Origin: Streptomyces sp. ISL-87
GTDB taxonomy: Bacteria; Actinomycetota; Actinomycetes; Streptomycetales; Streptomycetaceae
Assembly: GCF_018614095.1 (NCBI RefSeq)
Contig: NZ_JAGGOY010000036.1
Coordinates: 14,932-78,931 of the forward strand
Length of the DNA: 64,000 nt
Reading direction: 5' to 3'
Shown: positions 52,805 to 60,350 of the stretch, piece by piece
Layout: each line of letters begins with the position of its first letter
Position numbering within the stretch: the first letter of the stretch is position 1
Notes under the pieces: model-generated
The model's input: only the letters and a program-made list of their open reading frames with translations
Database searches by the model: none
What the model was told of the DNA's origin: nothing
Made by a program: the position numbers and the translations under genes

Positions 52805-53937
52805 CCACCGTCACGCCCGCCGCAGTCCGCACGACCGAAGACCTGCCAGAACCCCCGCGCACCTGGTCGTGCTTCGTGATCACCCCGATCGGCAACGAGC
52901 ACGCAGAGCAGGGAAGCCCCGAACGAGAGGCCTACGAGCACTCGTTGCGGATCTTCGAAGAGGTCGTCCTGCCTGCCTGCTCCCGATACGGGGTCACACC
53001 GGTCCGCTCGGACGGTATCGCCGAGGCGGGCGAGATTACCGACCAGATCTGCCGCCACGTGCTCCATGACGACCTCGTCATCGCCGATGTGGGCGGCGGC
53101 AACCCCAACGTCATGTACGAGCTCGGGCTGCGCCACGCCACAGGCAAGCCGGTCATCCACATCGGCGAACACGGACGGCTGCCGTTCGACATATCGCCGA
53201 TCAGGACCATCCAGTTCCAGGCCACCACCCGAAGCGGTCTGGTCGATGCCCGGAAGAAGCTCGAAGCCGCCCTGGAGACCGTGCTTCGTGGTGCCTTCGA
53301 ACCGCTGACGCCGGCCAGGATCCTCCGTGGCCTGCCCACCGGCCAGTTCTCCCCGGCCCGCCTGGGGGAGGACGAGGAAGATGAGGACTCGCCCGGCCTC
53401 GTGGAGCACATGGCCGTTGTCGAGGAGCAGATGGAGGCGATGACGGAGGACTTGGACGGTGCCACTGTCGCCCTCCAGCGCATCACCGCTGCCGCCGAGA
53501 AGTTCCTCCCGACACTCTGGCAGCCCGATGCTCCCTCCAGCACTCAGCAGGCGATCCTGCACCAGTTCGCGCGGGCGATCGAGGAGCCAGCCGCAGACCT
53601 GAAGAGTTGTGCCCAGCGGTTCGCGGACAAGATGGGTTCCCTCGACGCCGCGGTACGGGCGGGTCTCGCTTTTCAGCGGAGCATGTCCTTGCAGGCTTCT
53701 GACAATGCCACGGAAGGCCCGGCCGATCTCCTGGAGCAGCTGACAGGGCTGTCAGCGTCGGTCCGGGAAGGTGTCGAGGCCATCACCCTGTTCGAGGCCA
53801 TGTTCAAGGCTTTCTCCTCGCTCAGCCGTTCCTTGCGGGCCCCGGGACGGGAGATCGGGGCGGCGCTGAGCCTCTTCCGCCGGTCAGCCTCCTACTTCGA
53901 GCAGTGGGAGCACTTGGCGCGCACTGAGCAGGGCTGA
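52801..53937 (+). CDS. TIR-like / nucleoside 2-deoxyribosyltransferase-like protein with helical C-terminus
   Basis: The product has 378 residues from ATG 52801 (ATGA overlap). Residues ~22-140 show the pattern CFVITPIGNEHAEQGSPERE ... VIADVGGGNPNVMYELGLRHA ... LPFDI. This is typical of the Rossmann-like group that includes TIR-like and deoxyribosyltransferase-like domains; the Glu of NPNVMYELG is the expected catalytic residue. Several relatives split NAD or nucleotides in defence systems. The C-terminal ~190 residues are helical with coiled-coil tendency (HMAVVEEQMEAMTEDLDGAT) and no clear nucleotide-binding domain. Likely effector of the island, activated through partner proteins. Confidence 0.8.
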   Translation: MTTVTPAAVRTTEDLPEPPRTWSCFVITPIGNEHAEQGSPEREAYEHSLRIFEEVVLPACSRYGVTPVRSDGIAEAGEITDQICRHVLHDDLVIADVGGGNPNVMYELGLRHATGKPVIHIGEHGRLPFDISPIRTIQFQATTRSGLVDARKKLEAALETVLRGAFEPLTPARILRGLPTGQFSPARLGEDEEDEDSPGLVEHMAVVEEQMEAMTEDLDGATVALQRITAAAEKFLPTLWQPDAPSSTQQAILHQFARAIEEPAADLKSCAQRFADKMGSLDAAVRAGLAFQRSMSLQASDNATEGPADLLEQLTGLSASVREGVEAITLFEAMFKAFSSLSRSLRAPGREIGAALSLFRRSASYFEQWEHLARTEQG

Positions 53938-53963
53938 GTCGCACGGCAGAACCGGAGAAGGGA

Positions 53964-54001
53964 GTAGAGGGCTGGGCCGTTGATCCGGTCCGGCCCTCTA
54001 C
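53964..54001. terminator. Hairpin after the island operon
   Basis: gtagagggctgggcc (53964-53978) pairs with ggtccggccctctac (53987-54001) with two imperfect positions, 27 bases after the last stop codon. Confidence 0.75.
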
Positions 54002-54110
54002 GCGGCGAAGGTCCTCATGGACGACCACATGGGTCACCTCGATGGGTCGGTCTCCGCCTGTTCGTTGTAGTAGATCGCGGACGTTTTCGGGAGTAGGTGG
54101 GAGCCCATTC

Positions 54111-54246
54111 CGAGGTCGGCTCCCCGATGGCTCCCAAGACAGGCCCGTAAACGCAGGAAGGGCCTGACCCGCGATGCGGATCAAGCCCTTGACCTGGTCT
54201 TACGAAGTCGGGGTGGCGGGATTTGAACCCACGACCTCTTCGTCCC
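54111..54246. repeat. Right direct repeat (att-like) overlapping tRNA-Pro
   Basis: Partner of 49352-49487. It includes the 3' 39 bases of the intact tRNA. Adjacent sequence 54098-54140 has gggagcc motifs in direct and inverted order, possible recombinase arm sites. Confidence 0.9.
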
Positions 54247-54281
54247 GAACGAAGCGCGCTGCCAAGCTGCGCTACACCCCG
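54208..54281 (-). tRNA. tRNA-Pro (anticodon CGG)
   Basis: Seventy-four bases fold as a complete cloverleaf: acceptor cggggtg with caccccg, D arm gcgc, anticodon stem cttcg/cgaag with loop ttcggga (anticodon CGG), variable loop aggtc and T arm gtggg-ttcaaat-cccgc. CCA is not encoded. It is the probable integration site of the adjacent island, and this copy is intact and presumably functional. Confidence 0.96.
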
Positions 54282-54381
54282 ATCGCCGCCTTGCAGTCTT
54301 GCTGCCCTGGCGACATCGATTACTTTAGCGGACCCTTGGCCGGAGACGAAATCCGGTTTTCGCTGGAGGCCCGCGAGCCGG

Positions 54382-55320
54382 TCACGCCTTCGGGGTCAGT
54401 GTCAGAAGGGTCGCCTCCGGGGGGCAGGCGAAACGGACCGGGGTGAAGCGGTTGGTGCCGCAGCCCGCCGAGACGTGGAGGTACGCGCGGTTCCCGGCGG
54501 CCTCGTGCGTGGAGAGGCCCTTCACCCGGTCGGTGTCCAGGTCGCAGTTGGTGACGAGCGCCCCGTAGAAGGGGATGCACAGCTGCCCGCCGTGTGTGTG
54601 CCCCGCCAGGATCAGCGGGTAGCCGTCCGCCGTGAAGGACTCCAGCGTGCGCAGGTACGGGGCGTGCACCACGGCGACCGAGAAGTCCGCGTCCGCCTCC
54701 GGGCCGCCCGCCACCATCTCGTAGCGGTCCCGCTTGATGTGCGGGTCGTCCAGGCCGGTGAAGGCCAGCTCCAGCCCGTCCAGCTTCAGGCGCGCCCGCG
54801 TGTTGGTGAGGTTCAGCCAGCCCGCCGCGTCGAAGGCGTCCCGCATCCCCTCCCACGGGTTGTGGACGGCGCCGACGACCGGTTTGTTGCCGTTCAGCCC
54901 GTGCCGGCCCTGGGCCTTTTCGAGGAGGTAGCGCGCCGGGTTGCGCAGCTTCGGCCCGTAGTAGTCGTTCGAGCCGAAGACGTACACGCCGGGGAACTCC
55001 ATCAGCGGCCCGAGCGCGTCGAGTACCTCCGGCACGCCCTCCGTGTCGGAGAGGTTGTCGCCGGTGTTCACGACGAAGTCCGGGCGCAGGCCGGCCAGGG
55101 ACTGCAGCCACGCGCGCTTCTTGTGCTGGCCGCTGACCATGTGGATGTCCGAGACCTGGAGCACGCGCAGCGGGCGCATCCCCTGGGGCAAAGCCGGCAC
55201 CGTCACCCGGCGCAGGCGGAATGACCGCGCCTCGAAACCGGCGGCATAGGCCAGACCCGCGGCCCCCACCGCCGCGATTCCGGCGGTGACCTTCAGAGGT
55301 ACTCCGTAACGCGCACGCAT
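54382..55320 (-). CDS. Metallophosphoesterase (calcineurin-like), membrane-anchored
   Basis: The product has 312 residues from ATG 55320. An N-terminal hydrophobic anchor (VTAGIAAVGAAGLAYAAGFE) precedes the metallophosphoesterase core: LQVSDIHM, VVNTGDNLSD, YVFGSNDYYG, VVHAPYL and AGHTHGGQLCIP, the full set of two-metal ligands. This YkuE-like group acts on phospholipid-linked or nucleotide phosphates at the membrane. It is divergent from the YqeY-like gene. The start is well defined by the adjacent GatB/YqeY promoter gap. Confidence 0.93.
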   Translation of the reverse strand: MRARYGVPLKVTAGIAAVGAAGLAYAAGFEARSFRLRRVTVPALPQGMRPLRVLQVSDIHMVSGQHKKRAWLQSLAGLRPDFVVNTGDNLSDTEGVPEVLDALGPLMEFPGVYVFGSNDYYGPKLRNPARYLLEKAQGRHGLNGNKPVVGAVHNPWEGMRDAFDAAGWLNLTNTRARLKLDGLELAFTGLDDPHIKRDRYEMVAGGPEADADFSVAVVHAPYLRTLESFTADGYPLILAGHTHGGQLCIPFYGALVTNCDLDTDRVKGLSTHEAAGNRAYLHVSAGCGTNRFTPVRFACPPEATLLTLTPKA

Positions 55321-55389
55321 GGCCCCTATGGTCGCAGACCGGCAAAACCAATGGGCGCCACAGGCCCCGCACCTGGCAGAATCAGGTCC

Positions 55390-55851
55390 ATGACCACGCT
55401 CAAGGCCAAGCTCCAGGAAGACCTCACCATCGCCATCAAGGCGCGCGACGAGCTCAGCTCGTCCACGCTGCGACTGACCCTTGCCGCCATCACCAAGGAG
55501 GAGGTCGCGGGCAAGGAAGCACGCGTGCTCTCCGACGAGGAGGTCCTCAAGGTGATTGCCAAGGAGGCGAAGAAGCGTCGCGAGGCCGCGGAGGCCTTCG
55601 CCCAGGGCGGCCGTGCCGAGCAGGCCGCGCGGGAGACCGCGGAGGGCGCGTTCCTCGACACGTACCTGCCCAAGCAGCTCAGCGACGACGAGCTCGTCGC
55701 GATCGTGGCGCAGGCGGTCGAGGAGGCCAAGGCGGCGGGTGCCGAGGGGCCGCGGGCCATGGGTGCCGTCATGAAGATCGTGAACCCGAAGGTGGCCGGC
55801 CTGGCGGAGGGCGGCCGCGTCGCCGCCGTCGTCAAGCAGCAGCTTTCGTAA
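55390..55851 (+). CDS. GatB/YqeY domain protein
   Basis: The product has 153 residues from ATG 55390. It is all helical: TTLKAKLQEDLTIAIKARDE, then the YqeY signature phrases STLRLTLAAITKEEV and ALLDTYLPKQLSDDEL-like (here AFLDTYLPKQLSDDEL) and AMGAVMKIVNPKVAG. The family is related to the tail domain of the GatB amidotransferase subunit and may bind tRNA; its role as a stand-alone protein is unclear. Confidence 0.95.
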   Translation: MTTLKAKLQEDLTIAIKARDELSSSTLRLTLAAITKEEVAGKEARVLSDEEVLKVIAKEAKKRREAAEAFAQGGRAEQAARETAEGAFLDTYLPKQLSDDELVAIVAQAVEEAKAAGAEGPRAMGAVMKIVNPKVAGLAEGGRVAAVVKQQLS

Positions 55852-55869
55852 GCGAGCGACACGACACAT

Positions 55870-55911
55870 ACAGGGGAGGCCCCAGCCGGATCCGGCTGGG
55901 GCCTCCCCTGT
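55870..55911. terminator. Perfect 42-bp palindromic terminator
   Basis: acaggggaggccccagccgga (55870-55890) is followed immediately by its exact complement (55891-55911), between the convergent YqeY-like and penicillin-binding protein genes. Confidence 0.93.
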
Positions 55912-55922
55912 GTCCGCTGCTT

Positions 55923-58226
55923 CTACTGGGTGTCGCGGCCGCCGATCCGGCCCGGCTCGACCGGCAGGCCCGGGAACGGGGTGTCCGGGGTGCCGGTTCC
56001 GCCCGTCGCGCCCGTGCCGCCGATGACGTCCGTGCCGCCCGTGGTCCCGGCGGTCGTCGTGCCGCCGGGGCGTCCGCCGGGCTTGCCGTCGCCCGGCCTG
56101 GGCTTCCCGGGCTTGTTCGGGTTCGGGCTGGGCTTGCCGCCGCCGCTCGGGAGCGCCGCGTCGGCGATGGGCACCGTGGTGAAGGACGGCGCCTCCCGGC
56201 CGGCCAGCGCGTCCGAGACCGCGTCCTTCCAGATCGGACCGGGCAGACCGCCACCGAAGACCTTGGGGTAGTACTGCCCGCCGATGGTGATGTTCTCCAT
56301 CGAGATCTTCTTCGCGCCGCCCGAGCCGACCCACACGGCGGCGGAGATGTTCGGGGTGTAGCCGACGAACCAGGCGTTGTGGCGGGAGTCCGTCGTACCG
56401 GTCTTGCCCGCGCTGTCGCGGTCGGTCAGGCCGGCCCGCTCACCGGTACCGGAGTCGACCACCCCGCGCAGCAGGGTGTTGATGGTGTCGGCCGTCGTTT
56501 CCGACATGGCGCGCTCGCACTTGGACTTCGGCACCGAGAGCGCCTTGCCGTGCGAGTCGGTGATGGACTCGATGGCGACGGGCGTGCAGTAGACGCCGCG
56601 GTTGGCGAAGGTGGCGTACGCGTTGGCCATCGTCAGCGGGGACAGTTCCGCGGAGCCGAGCGCGATGGACGGCGACTCGGGCAGCTTCGTGCCGCTCGCG
56701 GGGACCACGCCCAGCTTCTGCGTCATCTCCGTCACGGGGCAGAGGCCGATCTCGCTGATCATCTCGACGAAGTACGTGTTGATCGACTTCTCCATCGCGG
56801 TCCTCAGCGCGTAGGGGCCGATCTCGTCCTCGGTCTCGTTCTCCGCCGTCTCGGGCTTACGGGCACTGTTGAGGTACTGCGTGCCGTCGCAGCGGGGGAT
56901 CGGGGACGGGTACTCCATCTTGTTCGGCGCCTGGTACACCTTCGTCGCCGGCAGGCCCCGCTCCAGCGCGGCGGCCGCGATGAACGGCTTGAACGTCGAA
57001 CCGACCTGGAAGCCGAAGTTGGATCCGCCCATCCGCTTGTCCACGGAGTAGTTGATCTGGGTCTCGTTCTTTCCGAAGCCGTACGGCTTCGACTGGCCCA
57101 TCGCCAGCACCCGGCCGGTGCCGGGCTGGACCATGGTCACGGCGGTCGCGACCTTGTCCTCCTGGTAGACGTGTTCCTTGATCGAGGCGTTGGCGCCCCC
57201 CTGCGACTGCGGGTCCAAGGTGGTGCGCACCGTCAGACCGCCCTGGTTCCAGACCTTCGCCCGCTCCTCGCGCGTCTTGCCGAACACCGGGTCGGTCAGG
57301 AACGAGTTGCGCACGTAGTCGCAGAAGAAGCCCGCGCCCTTGACCGCCGTGATGCAGCCGTTCTTCGGCTTGGTCACCTTCAGCTGGACCGGCTTGGCCT
57401 GCGCCTCGTCGGCCTCCGCCTGCGAGATGTCCTTCACGTCGACCATCCGCTGGAGGACGGTGTTGCGGCGCTTCATCGCCTCCTGGGCGTCGTTCACCGG
57501 GTCGTACCGGCTCGGCGACTGCACGAGGCCGGCGAGCATCGCCGACTCCCCGAGGGTCAGGTCCTTGGCGGGCTTGCTGAAGTAGCGCTGCGCCGCGGAT
57601 TCGATTCCGTAGGCCTGCTGACCGAAGTACGTGATGTTGAGGTAGTTCTCGAGGATCTTCTTCTTCCCGAGTTCCTCCTCGACCTGGATCGAGTACTTCA
57701 GCTCGCGGACCTTGCGGCCGAGGCTCTTCTCCTGCGCCTCGCGCACCTTCGACTCGTCGTCGCCGGCTTCCTCGACGAAGACGTTCTTCACGTACTGCTG
57801 GGTAAGCGTGGACGCGCCCTGCGCGGCGCCGCCTTCCTGCGCGTTGCGGTTGACCGCGCGCAGGATGCCCTTGAGGTCGACCGCGCCGTGCTCGTAGAAA
57901 CGCGAGTCCTCGATCGCGACGATCGCCTTCTGCATGTACGGGGAGATCGCCGTCAGGGGGACCACCTGACGGTCACGTGAATAGACCGTGGCGATCAAGC
58001 CACCCTCGGCGTCGAGAATCGTGGTGCGCTGGCTCAGGGGCGGCGTTTTGAGATTGGCCGGGATCTCATCGAATCCCTCGACCGTGCCCTTGGCCGCGAG
58101 TCCCAGGGCGCCTGCGCCCGGGATCGCGATACCGGCCAGCACAACTCCGGAGAGAACGGACACCCCGAGGAACTTGGCGGCCTGCTGTGGCCCCGTGAGC
58201 CCGCCGCCCGAGCGCTTCTTTGCCAT
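55923..58226 (-). CDS. Bifunctional penicillin-binding protein (transglycosylase/transpeptidase)
   Basis: The 767-residue protein has one N-terminal membrane anchor (FLGVSVLSGVVLAGIAIPGA). The GT51 transglycosylase domain carries IAIEDSRFYEHG-type motif 1 (catalytic Glu106 in AIEDSRFYEHG) and STLTQQYVKN. The transpeptidase domain has nucleophile Ser410 in GSTFKP, SIN at 481-483 and KTGTT at 608-612. The tail (~690-767) is Pro/Gly/Thr-rich. It polymerises and cross-links peptidoglycan on the outer face. It is divergent from wblA, an arrangement conserved in Streptomyces. Confidence 0.97.
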   Translation of the reverse strand: MAKKRSGGGLTGPQQAAKFLGVSVLSGVVLAGIAIPGAGALGLAAKGTVEGFDEIPANLKTPPLSQRTTILDAEGGLIATVYSRDRQVVPLTAISPYMQKAIVAIEDSRFYEHGAVDLKGILRAVNRNAQEGGAAQGASTLTQQYVKNVFVEEAGDDESKVREAQEKSLGRKVRELKYSIQVEEELGKKKILENYLNITYFGQQAYGIESAAQRYFSKPAKDLTLGESAMLAGLVQSPSRYDPVNDAQEAMKRRNTVLQRMVDVKDISQAEADEAQAKPVQLKVTKPKNGCITAVKGAGFFCDYVRNSFLTDPVFGKTREERAKVWNQGGLTVRTTLDPQSQGGANASIKEHVYQEDKVATAVTMVQPGTGRVLAMGQSKPYGFGKNETQINYSVDKRMGGSNFGFQVGSTFKPFIAAAALERGLPATKVYQAPNKMEYPSPIPRCDGTQYLNSARKPETAENETEDEIGPYALRTAMEKSINTYFVEMISEIGLCPVTEMTQKLGVVPASGTKLPESPSIALGSAELSPLTMANAYATFANRGVYCTPVAIESITDSHGKALSVPKSKCERAMSETTADTINTLLRGVVDSGTGERAGLTDRDSAGKTGTTDSRHNAWFVGYTPNISAAVWVGSGGAKKISMENITIGGQYYPKVFGGGLPGPIWKDAVSDALAGREAPSFTTVPIADAALPSGGGKPSPNPNKPGKPRPGDGKPGGRPGGTTTAGTTGGTDVIGGTGATGGTGTPDTPFPGLPVEPGRIGGRDTQ

Positions 58227-58611
58227 AGAGGGCAGCCTACGTTCTCATTCGCCGGACACGCGCGAATGCCTTGGCCTAAGCTGTCCCCAACTGTCACAGC
58301 AGTGCGGTGCGACATCAACCCCTTGGCTTGATTTTCACCCTTCCCGAATGGGGTGGACTGATGTCCGAATCCCGCCCTTCACTCTGACGGTCTGCCGACC
58401 ATTCCACCCGGATTGCCGGAATGGTCGGGCATGTCGCCGGATCACTCCGTCGGGTGATCTGCCGCTTACCCATAGTCCGTTCGGGCCATCAAGATTGGGC
58501 CCGTCGGGGGTGTTGCACTGTGCCCGCCTTCCGTAACGTCCTCAACTGGCAGCGGTGAATATGCCGCTACCGCCGTGGGGGAGCCTCGATTCGGGAGAGG
58601 ACGGCGCCGGG
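58227..58611. promoter_or_regulatory. Divergent pbp-wblA control region
   Basis: A 385-base region with a perfect 11-bp inverted repeat (ccgaccattcc 58395-58405, ggaatggtcgg 58418-58428) and a second one (gatcac ... gtgatc near 58440-58458). The sequence is more AT-rich than its surroundings. A long untranslated leader for wblA is plausible. No coding frame except an alternative upstream wblA start (GTG 58555). Confidence 0.6.
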
Positions 58612-58962
58612 ATGGGCTGGGTAACCGACTGGAGTGCGCAGGCAGCCTGCCGCACTACCGATCCGGATGAACTGTTCGTTCAAGGAGCGGCACAGAACAG
58701 GGCCAAGGCGGTGTGTACCGGATGTCCGGTGCGGACCGAGTGTCTGGCCGACGCGCTCGACAATCGTGTCGAGTTCGGTGTGTGGGGTGGAATGACCGAG
58801 CGGGAACGACGCGCGCTGCTGCGCCGCCGTCCCACCGTCACCTCGTGGCGACGGCTGCTCGAGACCGCACGCACGGAGTACGAGCGCAGTACGGGCATCC
58901 TCACCGTGGATGTCGATGCGGAGGTTGACGTTCCGTACGAGACGTACGCGGCAGCCGGGTAG
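58612..58962 (+). CDS. wblA: WhiB-family iron-sulfur regulator WblA
   Basis: The product has 116 residues from ATG 58612, a start that reproduces the usual WblA N-terminus (MGWVTDWSAQAAC); the frame continues upstream to GTG 58555. The four [4Fe-4S] ligands are Cys13, Cys35, Cys38 and Cys44 in the C-x21-C-x2-C-x5-C WhiB pattern. The turn GVWGGMTERERRALLRRRP follows, which contacts sigma factor and DNA. WblA is a known pleiotropic regulator of sporulation and a negative regulator of antibiotic production in streptomycetes. Its neighbours (PBP and ArsA-type ATPases) match the S. coelicolor context of wblA. Confidence 0.95.
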   Translation: MGWVTDWSAQAACRTTDPDELFVQGAAQNRAKAVCTGCPVRTECLADALDNRVEFGVWGGMTERERRALLRRRPTVTSWRRLLETARTEYERSTGILTVDVDAEVDVPYETYAAAG

Positions 58963-59001
58963 ATCGACCAGATCGACCCGGACCGCCCCCGCGCGGTCCC
59001 G

Positions 59002-59037
59002 CGTACGGACGCCTCCGCATCCAGAGGCCTGCGTACG
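59002..59037. terminator. Imperfect hairpin between wblA and the convergent ATPase
   Basis: cgtacg / cgtacg and gcctc / gaggc form a stem with a symmetric 3-base internal loop and an 8-base apical loop. Confidence 0.6.
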
Positions 59038-59042
59038 AACGC

Positions 59043-60350
59043 CTACGCTCCGGCCGGAAACCCGGCCGCGAGGCGCTCTCCGATGGCCCGCAGCCCGGCG
59101 AGGTCGTGTACATCGCCGGGCAGGGCGGCCACTTCGGCCACCGCCACCTCGGGGTGCAGCGAGGTGAAGCGATCGCGTGTGCGCTGTTCGCGCGCGATCA
59201 CCTGCATCCGTTCGGCGTGCAGGCGCAGCAGTCCTGCCGTGATCTCGTCCACGTCGGCGTTCGCGTCGGCTTCCGCGTCGGCGTTCACGTTGGCGTTCGC
59301 GTCACCGTCGTCACCATCACGAAGTCCAGCTTTCCCGGACTCCTGATCGACAATGCCGCCTTCCTCAAGATTCTCTGCGGCGGCCAACGCCCGCTCCGCC
59401 GACAGCTGGTGCGCGTCGCTGCCGTGTACGCGGTTCAGTACGAGCCCCGCCAGGGGCATCTCCTCCGCGGCCAGCCGCTCCACGAAGTACGCCGCCTCGC
59501 GCAGGGCGTCCGGCTCGGGCGCCGCGACCACGAGGAAAGCCGTGTCCGGGGCCTTCAGCAGGCGGAAGGTCGCGTCCGCGCGGGTGCGGAAGCCGCCGAA
59601 CATGGTGTCCATCGCGGCCACGAAGGTCTGTACGTCCTTCAGCAGCGAGGCGCCCATCAGCTTGCTCAGCGTGCCGGTCATCATCGACATGCCGACATTG
59701 AGGAACTTCATCCCCGCCCAGCCGCCCACCTTCGCCGGCGCCATCAGCACGCGGATGAACTTCCCGTCCAGGAAGGACCCGAGGCGCTTGGGCGCGTCCA
59801 GGAAGTCCAGCGCGGACCGGCTCGGCGGCGTGTCCACGACGATCAGGTCCCAGTCGTCCCTGGCCCGCAGCTGCCCCAGCTTCTCCATGGCCATGTACTC
59901 CTGCGTGCCCGCGAAGCCGGCCGACAGGGACTGGTAGAAGGGGTTGGCGAGGATGGCCTGGGCCCGCTCGGCGTCCGCGTGGCCCTCGACGATCTCGTCG
60001 AAGGTCCGCTTCATGTCCAGCATCATGGCGTGCAGTTCGCCGCCGTCCACGCCCTTGACCCTGCGGGGCGTGTTGTCCAGCGAGTCGATCCCCATGGACT
60101 GGGCGAGCCGCCGCGCCGGGTCGATGGTGAGCACCACCACCTTCCGCCCGCGCTCGGCCGCCCGTACGCCCAGGGCCGCGGCGGTGGTGGTCTTACCGAC
60201 CCCGCCCGCGCCGCAGCACACGATGATCCGGGTCTTCGGGTCGTCCAGCAGCCGGTCGACCGCCAGCCGCGGCGGGGTGTCCATGCTGCTCCCGCTCCCG
60301 GTCACGCTCCTGCTCCCGCTCTCGCTTCCGGTCACGCCTCGCTCGGTCAT
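59043..60350 (-). CDS. ArsA-family ATPase, longer paralogue
   Basis: The product has 435 residues. After a Ser/Gly-rich start comes the deviant Walker A of ArsA/Get3 ATPases, CCGAGGVGKTTTAAALG, then switch I LTIDPARRLAQSMG and switch II LIVVDTPPSRSALDFLD. A low-complexity insertion DGDDGDANANVNADAEADAN (repeat-encoded) interrupts the C-terminal half. In actinobacteria these paired ATPases sit next to wblA; arsenite transport is unlikely without ArsB, and a membrane-protein targeting or redox role is possible. It overlaps its partner by 4 bases. Confidence 0.92.
   Translation of the reverse strand: MTERGVTGSESGSRSVTGSGSSMDTPPRLAVDRLLDDPKTRIIVCCGAGGVGKTTTAAALGVRAAERGRKVVVLTIDPARRLAQSMGIDSLDNTPRRVKGVDGGELHAMMLDMKRTFDEIVEGHADAERAQAILANPFYQSLSAGFAGTQEYMAMEKLGQLRARDDWDLIVVDTPPSRSALDFLDAPKRLGSFLDGKFIRVLMAPAKVGGWAGMKFLNVGMSMMTGTLSKLMGASLLKDVQTFVAAMDTMFGGFRTRADATFRLLKAPDTAFLVVAAPEPDALREAAYFVERLAAEEMPLAGLVLNRVHGSDAHQLSAERALAAAENLEEGGIVDQESGKAGLRDGDDGDANANVNADAEADANADVDEITAGLLRLHAERMQVIAREQRTRDRFTSLHPEVAVAEVAALPGDVHDLAGLRAIGERLAAGFPAGA

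Larger units (their letters stand above)
49352..54246. mobile_element. Integrase-less genomic island at tRNA-Pro(CGG)
   Basis: The segment is bounded by 136-bp direct repeats that duplicate the tRNA 3' end, the usual scar of tyrosine-recombinase integration. Next to the right copy are gggagcc-type direct and inverted motifs (54098-54140), reminiscent of integrase arm-binding sites. No integrase, excisionase-integrase pair or replication gene is left, apart from an excisionase-type HTH protein inside the operon. The cargo is six genes on the plus strand whose codons look less G/C-biased than those of the flanks. I infer a relic of an integrative element (AICE or prophage) that kept a defence-like cargo. 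Confidence 0.85.

Noticed and set aside
53822..54184. Minus-strand frame at the right island end as a leftover integrase
   Set aside because: No tyrosine-recombinase motif (R...HxxR...Y) can be read; composition is that of a shadow of the TIR-like gene end.
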